DNA of 64,000 nucleotides from positions 27,778-91,777 of the forward strand of contig CACHVZ010000006.1 of assembly GCA_902583445.1 (NCBI GenBank), given 5' to 3'. Each line of letters starts with the position of its first letter. Positions within the stretch are counted from its first letter, which is position 1. Position numbers and translations under genes: made by a program. The notes under the pieces are model-generated. The model did not search any database. It was not told the origin of the DNA and saw nothing but the letters and a program-made list of their open reading frames with translations. Source of the DNA: an uncultured Bacteroidota bacterium (GTDB lineage: Bacteria > Bacteroidota > Bacteroidia > Flavobacteriales > Flavobacteriaceae). Shown in pieces: positions 58,260-64,000 of the stretch.

Positions 58260-59401
58260 AGAATATAGACCACTAGAAATCCTAGATAAGTTCCCAATGC
58301 ATTTCCTAGACTACCAACTAAAATAGCTGGAAGTATTAGTTCTTTTCTATTAAATGATTCTGCAAGTGCAATTGCTGAGGCACCTCCTCCAATATTTGCC
58401 TGACTTGCAATTGAGATCATTTCCCAGTCACGGTAAACTAAACCGCCAATAAATATGAAAACTAATCCATGAATCAAAACAGCAGAAGATGTAAAAATAA
58501 GTAGTATGGCTCCTACTTCTTGAAGTTGACTAACTGCGCTTAATTCACAATAAGCCCCAATAACAGCAAGAAAAAGATACACCAGATATAAACCTAAAGT
58601 CTGGCTTCCCCTCATTTTAGAGATAAACTTAGCTTGTGCTAGGAGTATTCCTAGAGTTGTTAGAATAAGAATAGAAGGTATCTTAATAAAATTCTCTGAA
58701 ATTATATCTGATATATAGTATGCCCCTATTCCCAAAAAGATTAACCATGCAAAGGATTTAGAGTCTATTTTATCATTATAATTAGTCTCCTCAGTATTTA
58801 AGTCTCCTTTCGTATTCAGCTTTACATTTGAATTCCATATTTTATTTAAAAACATTGGAATAGCTAGTGTGACCATAATCCAAATTGCTGTAACAATATT
58901 ATCAACGGCAATTGTTCCAGCATAAAGAAAGCCATTCTTTTGAAATCCATATTCAAGGGCAACTGCATTAAAATTTACACTTCCACCAGTATATGTGCCA
59001 GTTAACATTCCAGCAATTATTTTACCGTCATCTCCAAGAATCTCCTTTGGTGTTAACAAAAACCATGAGATAAGAATACCGATTGTTGTTGCAATTGAAC
59101 CAAGAATAAACAACCCAACCATAGGAAGTCCTGCTTTCTTTATCGATGTAATATTTACATTTAATAATAAATAAAAAATAGAGATAGGGGCTATATATTT
59201 AAAAATGATATCATAAAGCTCAATACTGTTAGATGCTGAAGGAATAAACTTAAAATTTGCAACAACGGCAGTAAGTAGTATTACTAGAAGAGCAGCTCCT
59301 CCAAGTTGCTTTCCAATCTTAGTCTTTCCAGCATAGACTGATAGAATGACCATAAAACATAATACGGATAATACATATATTGGATTAGTGATGAAGCCCA
59401 T
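58256..59401 (-). CDS. DUF819 family membrane protein
   Basis: Multi-TM; GMLTGTYTGGSVNFNAVA, SQANIGGGASAIALAESF. Confidence 0.85.
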   Translation of the reverse strand: MGFITNPIYVLSVLCFMVILSVYAGKTKIGKQLGGAALLVILLTAVVANFKFIPSASNSIELYDIIFKYIAPISIFYLLLNVNITSIKKAGLPMVGLFILGSIATTIGILISWFLLTPKEILGDDGKIIAGMLTGTYTGGSVNFNAVALEYGFQKNGFLYAGTIAVDNIVTAIWIMVTLAIPMFLNKIWNSNVKLNTKGDLNTEETNYNDKIDSKSFAWLIFLGIGAYYISDIISENFIKIPSILILTTLGILLAQAKFISKMRGSQTLGLYLVYLFLAVIGAYCELSAVSQLQEVGAILLIFTSSAVLIHGLVFIFIGGLVYRDWEMISIASQANIGGGASAIALAESFNRKELILPAILVGSLGNALGTYLGFLVVYIL

Positions 59402-59405
59402 TAAA

Positions 59406-60509
59406 TTAATCTTGATATATTCTATTTTTTATAGCCTCTAAAAGTCCATTTGTTGATAAATCTTCACCAAGTTGCCAAAACATAATGCCCTTAAGATCCT
59501 GATCAATTACGTATTTGGCCTTAAGTGAAACAGATTCTTTATTATCATAGGATAAAAATTCATTTTTATTCTTATTAAAAGCATAAGGAGCTTTTGCAAT
59601 TTCGTCCCAATAAAATTCAAACCCATCATCAAGATTATCAAGCTTATTAAAAGAAATAGCTCTTCTAAATTTTGCATTTTGGAACAGGCCATTATTTATA
59701 TCTGGGACATTTTCCCATATCCTTCCATAAAATGCTGCACCAACTATTATTTTACTTTTAGGTATCCCAATTTTTGTGAGATATCTTACTGCACTATCAA
59801 CAGAATACAAATCTTTATTTACTGAATATAAGGGTGTATGATGACCTGTTTTTGTTTGACTATACAGATCATAACTCATTATATTAACATGATCAACTAA
59901 AGGCATGACTTTATCCCATTCAATTGAATTTTCTAGAAAAGAATCAAAACCACCAGCTGCAAAGCTTATTATATGTTCAGAAGCTAAATAATTGTTTAAT
60001 CTTATTATAAGGTCAGTAAAATTATCTTTGTCTTCATCTTGATACTTATGACCTGGTACACCTGGGATTACAGGATATTCCCAGTCTAAGTCTATGCCAT
60101 CTAAATTATAATCTTCTAAAATTTTTGCTGTTGAAGAAGCAAATTCTTCTCTACCATCAACTGTTGAGAAAACATCTGAACATGTTTTACATCCGCCCCA
60201 GCCTCCTAATGCAACAAGAATTTTTAATTTTGGATATTTATTTTTTAAGTTAACCAAATGAACTATTGTTAAACTATCCTCCTCATTATCGACTGCTAAC
60301 TTATTACCTTTTAAATGTAGGAAACTATATATTAGCTGAGTTACTCCATTTAAATCATACTTATCAATTAAATCTTTACCCCCTGGATAGTATGCAATAA
60401 TTTCTTTTTCAATAATATTATTTTCTCTAATACTTGAGTTATCGCAACTAGTAAAAAAAGTTAATATTAGACAAAATATAAGTGGTCTTTTAGTAAAAAG
60501 CTTTCTCAT
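59406..60509 (-). CDS. glycoside hydrolase family 18 lipoprotein (chitinase-like)
   Basis: LTFFTSCDN lipobox; DLDGIDLDWEYP; VNIMSYDLYSQ; GIMFWQLGED. Confidence 0.9.
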   Translation of the reverse strand: MRKLFTKRPLIFCLILTFFTSCDNSSIRENNIIEKEIIAYYPGGKDLIDKYDLNGVTQLIYSFLHLKGNKLAVDNEEDSLTIVHLVNLKNKYPKLKILVALGGWGGCKTCSDVFSTVDGREEFASSTAKILEDYNLDGIDLDWEYPVIPGVPGHKYQDEDKDNFTDLIIRLNNYLASEHIISFAAGGFDSFLENSIEWDKVMPLVDHVNIMSYDLYSQTKTGHHTPLYSVNKDLYSVDSAVRYLTKIGIPKSKIIVGAAFYGRIWENVPDINNGLFQNAKFRRAISFNKLDNLDDGFEFYWDEIAKAPYAFNKNKNEFLSYDNKESVSLKAKYVIDQDLKGIMFWQLGEDLSTNGLLEAIKNRIYQD

Positions 60510-60520
60510 TATATAAAAAT

Positions 60521-60559
60521 AAAAAAAACGGTTACATTATGATAGTATAACCGTTTTTT
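60521..60559 (-). terminator. terminator after tRNA-Met
   Basis: AAAAAACGGTTAC...GTATAACCGTTTTTT. Confidence 0.7.
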
Positions 60560-60566
60560 GTTTTAG

Positions 60567-60639
<73 letters not shown>

Positions 60640-60649
60640 ATATAGAGTG

Positions 60650-60657
60650 CAAATATA
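60650..60657 (-). promoter_or_regulatory. -7 box TATATTTG for tRNA-Met
   Basis: CAAATATA on +, 10 nt from the tRNA 5' end. Confidence 0.55.
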
Positions 60658-60701
60658 GTAAACTTTCATTACTTAGTTTTAAGGCATTGAATTTAAGTAG
60701 T

Positions 60702-60709
60702 TATCTTTG
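60702..60709 (+). promoter_or_regulatory. -7 box TATCTTTG for era
   Basis: Matches TAnnTTTG; only a few nt from the era ATG (60715). Confidence 0.4.
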
Positions 60710-60714
60710 CCGAA

Positions 60715-61605
60715 ATGACTAATAATAAACATAGATCTGGATTTGTATCAATAATTGGGAGACCAAATGTTGGCAAATCAACTTTGATTAACTCTTTAAT
60801 GAAAGAGAAGCTATCTATTATTACTTCTAAGGCTCAAACTACAAGACATAGAATTAGAGGAATAATAAATGGTGATGATTATCAAATTGTTTTATCAGAT
60901 ACTCCTGGCATTTTAGATCCAAGCTATAAACTTCAAGAGGCAATGATGAAGTTTATTAAAGAAACTTTAATAGACTCTGATTTCCTAGTAATAGTTGAAG
61001 AGGTTGGAAATAAAGAGTCATTTGATGAATCATTAGTTAAGAAGCTAAATTCTTTTAAAATTCCAATAATTCTATTGATTAACAAGATTGATCTTTCTTC
61101 TCAACAAGAATTGGAAGAATCAATATCGCATTGGAAATCAATATTTCCAAATGTTGATATATACCCAGTCTCTGCAATTGAAGGATTCTTTATTGATGAG
61201 TTAATTGAAATTTTTAAAGATAAACTCCCTTTATCGCCTCCATTTTTTCCAAAAGATCAATTTACTGATAGACCTGAAAGATTTTTTGTAAATGAATCCA
61301 TTAGAGAGCAGATTTTAATTCACTATGACAAAGAAGTTCCATACTCTGTTGAGGTAATAACTGAAAATTTTAAGGACTCACCAAAAATTATTAAAATCAG
61401 ATCTTTAATTCTAGTTGAAAGAGAATCACAAAAAGGTATTATGATTGGTCATAAGGGGTCTGCATTAAAAAAAGTTGCTTCTCAAGCAAGAAGTAATCTA
61501 GAGAAATTTTTTGGAAAGAAAATATTCTTGGAAGTATTTGTTAAAGTGAGAAAGAATTGGAGAAATGATCCATCTTCATTAAAAAAATTTGGATATAATC
61601 TATAA
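60715..61605 (+). CDS. era: GTPase Era
   Basis: GRPNVGKSTLINSLM, SDTPGI, NKID; KH-domain GIMIGHKGSALKKVASQARSNLEKFFGKKIFLEVFVKV. Confidence 0.97.
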   Translation: MTNNKHRSGFVSIIGRPNVGKSTLINSLMKEKLSIITSKAQTTRHRIRGIINGDDYQIVLSDTPGILDPSYKLQEAMMKFIKETLIDSDFLVIVEEVGNKESFDESLVKKLNSFKIPIILLINKIDLSSQQELEESISHWKSIFPNVDIYPVSAIEGFFIDELIEIFKDKLPLSPPFFPKDQFTDRPERFFVNESIREQILIHYDKEVPYSVEVITENFKDSPKIIKIRSLILVERESQKGIMIGHKGSALKKVASQARSNLEKFFGKKIFLEVFVKVRKNWRNDPSSLKKFGYNL

Positions 61606-61609
61606 TTAA

Positions 61610-62911
61610 ATGAGTGGAATTGTAGCAATAGTTGGAAGACCTAATGTTGGTAAATCTACACTTTTCAATAGATTAATTGAGAGAAAAGAGGCTATTGTTG
61701 ATGAGGTAAGTGGAGTAACTAGAGATAGACATTATGGAAAATCTGACTGGAATGGAGTTGAGTTTAGTGTTATAGATACGGGAGGATATCTTCCTTCAAG
61801 TGATGATGTTTTTCAAAAAGAAATTGATAAGCAAGTAGTATTAGCTATTGAGGAAGCCGATGTAATTTTATTCTTGGTTGATGTTAAAGATGGTCTAACT
61901 GGAGTTGATCAATCTATTGCAGATATGCTTCATAAATCCTCTAAAGAAACTCTACTCCTAGTAAATAAAGTTGACAATTCTAAACTTATAGAAGACTCTA
62001 ATGAATTTTATTCTCTTGGTTTTGAAAATCTATTCTGTTTATCATCGATTAATGGATCTGGAACAGGTGAATTTTTAGACTTATTATCTGATAAGCTTCC
62101 AAAAGAGGACCTGATAATTTCTGATGTCCCTAAGTTTGCTGTTGTTGGAAGACCTAATGCTGGAAAATCATCATTTATTAATTCCCTTATCGGTAAAGAT
62201 AGATTTATAGTTACTGATGTTGCTGGAACAACTAGAGATAGTTTATACACTCGATATAATCAATTTGGTTTTGAATTTGACTTAATTGATACAGCTGGTA
62301 TTAGGAAAAAAAGTAAAGTTTCAGAAGATATTGAGTTCTACTCAATTTTAAGATCTGTTCGAGCAATTGAAAATTCAGATACATGTTTAGTAATATTTGA
62401 TGTAGAGAGAGGTTTTGATTCTCAGGTTCAAAATATTTTTTGGCTTGCAGCTAGAAATAAAAAAGGTATCGTCATTCTAGTTAACAAGTGGGATACTGTG
62501 GAAAAAGATCATATGACTACTAAGTCAATTGAAGAAGAAATTATATCAAAAACATCTCCGTTTACTGATATACCAATTGTATTTATTTCGGCTTTAACAA
62601 AACAAAGAATCTTTGATGCAATTAGAATTGCAATGGAGGTAAATCAAAGAAGGGAATATAAAATACCAACAAAAAAATTAAACGATTTTATTCTACCAAT
62701 CATTGAACAAAAACCTCCACCTAGTACTAAAGGTAAATACATAAAAATTAAGTTTTGCAGACAACTTCCTACTAAATATCCTCAGTTTGCATTTTACTGT
62801 AATCTTCCGCAGTATATTAAGGATCATTATAAACGTTTTTTAGAAAACCAATTGAGAAAAAATTTCAATTTTTTAGGAGTTCCAATTGATATTTTTCTAA
62901 GAAAAAAATAA
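61610..62911 (+). CDS. der: GTPase Der (EngA)
   Basis: Two GTPase domains: GRPNVGKSTLFNRL and GRPNAGKSSFINSLIG; DTAGIRKKSKVSEDIEFYS. Confidence 0.97.
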   Translation: MSGIVAIVGRPNVGKSTLFNRLIERKEAIVDEVSGVTRDRHYGKSDWNGVEFSVIDTGGYLPSSDDVFQKEIDKQVVLAIEEADVILFLVDVKDGLTGVDQSIADMLHKSSKETLLLVNKVDNSKLIEDSNEFYSLGFENLFCLSSINGSGTGEFLDLLSDKLPKEDLIISDVPKFAVVGRPNAGKSSFINSLIGKDRFIVTDVAGTTRDSLYTRYNQFGFEFDLIDTAGIRKKSKVSEDIEFYSILRSVRAIENSDTCLVIFDVERGFDSQVQNIFWLAARNKKGIVILVNKWDTVEKDHMTTKSIEEEIISKTSPFTDIPIVFISALTKQRIFDAIRIAMEVNQRREYKIPTKKLNDFILPIIEQKPPPSTKGKYIKIKFCRQLPTKYPQFAFYCNLPQYIKDHYKRFLENQLRKNFNFLGVPIDIFLRKK

Positions 62912-63250
62912 TCATAAAATTTTTTTAAGAGATTTTAGCTCTTCTTTAATTTTACTAAGCTTTTTTATGATTGCTAGATTTTCATCTTCTGAAATATCTT
63001 TGGATTTTAACTTCTTTTTGGCTCCTTGAATTGTTAATCCATCTTTTTTTAGAAGCGAATATATTAATCTTATGGACTCAATATTTTCTTTAGTATACTT
63101 TCTTATTCCAGATGATTTAATCATAGGATTTATCTCTTTGAATTCCTTTTCCCAAAATCTTAGTAAAGATGTATTTACATTAAAGTGAGTTGCTACTTCA
63201 CTTATACTATAGTATTTTTTTTCTGGAAGATTACTAAACATTTTAGTCAA
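62912..63250 (-). CDS. MerR family transcriptional regulator
   Basis: YYSISEVATHFNVNTSLLRFWEKEFKEINPMIKSSGIRKYTKENIESIRLIYSLL. Confidence 0.9.
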   Translation of the reverse strand: MTKMFSNLPEKKYYSISEVATHFNVNTSLLRFWEKEFKEINPMIKSSGIRKYTKENIESIRLIYSLLKKDGLTIQGAKKKLKSKDISEDENLAIIKKLSKIKEELKSLKKIL

Positions 63251-64000
63251 GAGATTGATTCTCCTGAGAAGCTTGATTTACAAGCTCTTCAAATTCAAAA
63301 GGGGATAGACTGCCTGAATAGAAATTTATTGGATTAATTTTTCTACCATCTTTTACAATCTCATAGTGAAGATGAGGTGCAACAGATCTACCAGTATTAC
63401 CAACATAACCTATTAGATCTCCTCTTTTTACCTTGTTACCCCTTCGAACAACAATTTTATCCATATGAGCATATATACTAACATATCCAAAACCATGATC
63501 AATTCTAACATGATTACCAAAACCTACAGCTCTAGCATCAGCTCTAGCTATTCTTCCATCACCTGTAGCATAAATCGGTGTTCCGGTCTTAGCTGAAAAA
63601 TCCATACCCCAGTGCATGGTTCTTTTCTTAGTAAATGGATCAATTCTGTAACCATATCCGGAGGCCATTCTTTTAAGGTCAGAACTGCTTACAGGTTGAA
63701 TTGCTGGAATTGAAGTCAAAAGGGATTCATTATTCTTAGCTAATAACTCAATTTCATCTAGTGATTTAGATTGAATTACTAATTCCTTTGTTAGAATATC
63801 TAATCTCTCAGTTGTATTAACTATTACATCAGAACTCCCAAATCCTTCTAGATAATCGTATCTATTGACACCACCAAATCCTGCTCTTCTTTGATCTTCA
63901 GGAATTGGACTTGCTTCAAAATAAACTCTGTAAAGGTTATTGTCTCTTTTCTCAATATTAGCTAGGGTTGATTCAACTTGCTCTAACTTCTTATTCAACA
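63243..64000 (-). CDS. M23 family metallopeptidase (5' end beyond window)
   Basis: GYRIDPFTKKRTMHWGMDFSAKTGTPIYATGDGRI; GNTGRSVAPHLHYEIVKDGRKINPINF. Confidence 0.93.
   Translation of the reverse strand, partial: LNKKLEQVESTLANIEKRDNNLYRVYFEASPIPEDQRRAGFGGVNRYDYLEGFGSSDVIVNTTERLDILTKELVIQSKSLDEIELLAKNNESLLTSIPAIQPVSSSDLKRMASGYGYRIDPFTKKRTMHWGMDFSAKTGTPIYATGDGRIARADARAVGFGNHVRIDHGFGYVSIYAHMDKIVVRRGNKVKRGDLIGYVGNTGRSVAPHLHYEIVKDGRKINPINFYSGSLSPFEFEELVNQASQENQSLD

Overview
The 64 kb window is an AT-rich Bacteroidota chromosome segment, most likely a marine Flavobacteriia-type genome. This is inferred from gene content, TAnnTTTG promoter-like boxes, SusC/SusD, GYDIA kinase, CruF and a NagB-PIG-L fusion. 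Most of it is core housekeeping sequence: dnaE (fused to an exonuclease domain), trxA, dacB, rmuC, a crtA/crtD/cruF carotenoid operon, coaX, lptC, ppiD-like, mvaA/GYDIA kinase, lpxB, surE, ctp, rodA-mrdA-mreDCB, purH, groL/groS, secG, lptE, a sigma-54 regulator, miaB, a CstB-like sulfur enzyme, topA, trxB, nagB, M20 amidohydrolase, SusCD, GGT, SGNH, DUF819, GH18, era, der, a MerR regulator and an M23 peptidase. There are three tRNAs: Asp-GTC, Phe-GAA and an initiator-like Met-CAT. The most unusual region is ~4.65-6.83 kb. There the 3' end of tRNA-Asp recurs twice downstream (25 bp exact, then ~15 bp exact plus a decayed part), and each copy is followed by its own different terminator. The copies delimit two integrase-less islets. 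The first carries two small ORFs, each preceded by a ~54 bp repeat with a TGTTCG-AG-CGAACA palindrome, and 20-22 bp-spaced GAACACA motifs next to the second att-like copy. The second carries a DsrE-like gene bounded by 17 bp inverted repeats, with three overlapping alternative hairpins. Other points of interest are a candidate ~55 nt sRNA (8073-8127), two genes (miaB and the DsrE-like gene) whose conserved N-termini lie upstream of any ATG/GTG/TTG, a PpiD that appears to lack its parvulin domain, a pseudo-arginase next to topA, and a lysine-poor lipoprotein at the end of the carotenoid operon. All family assignments come from reading motifs; no database search was run.
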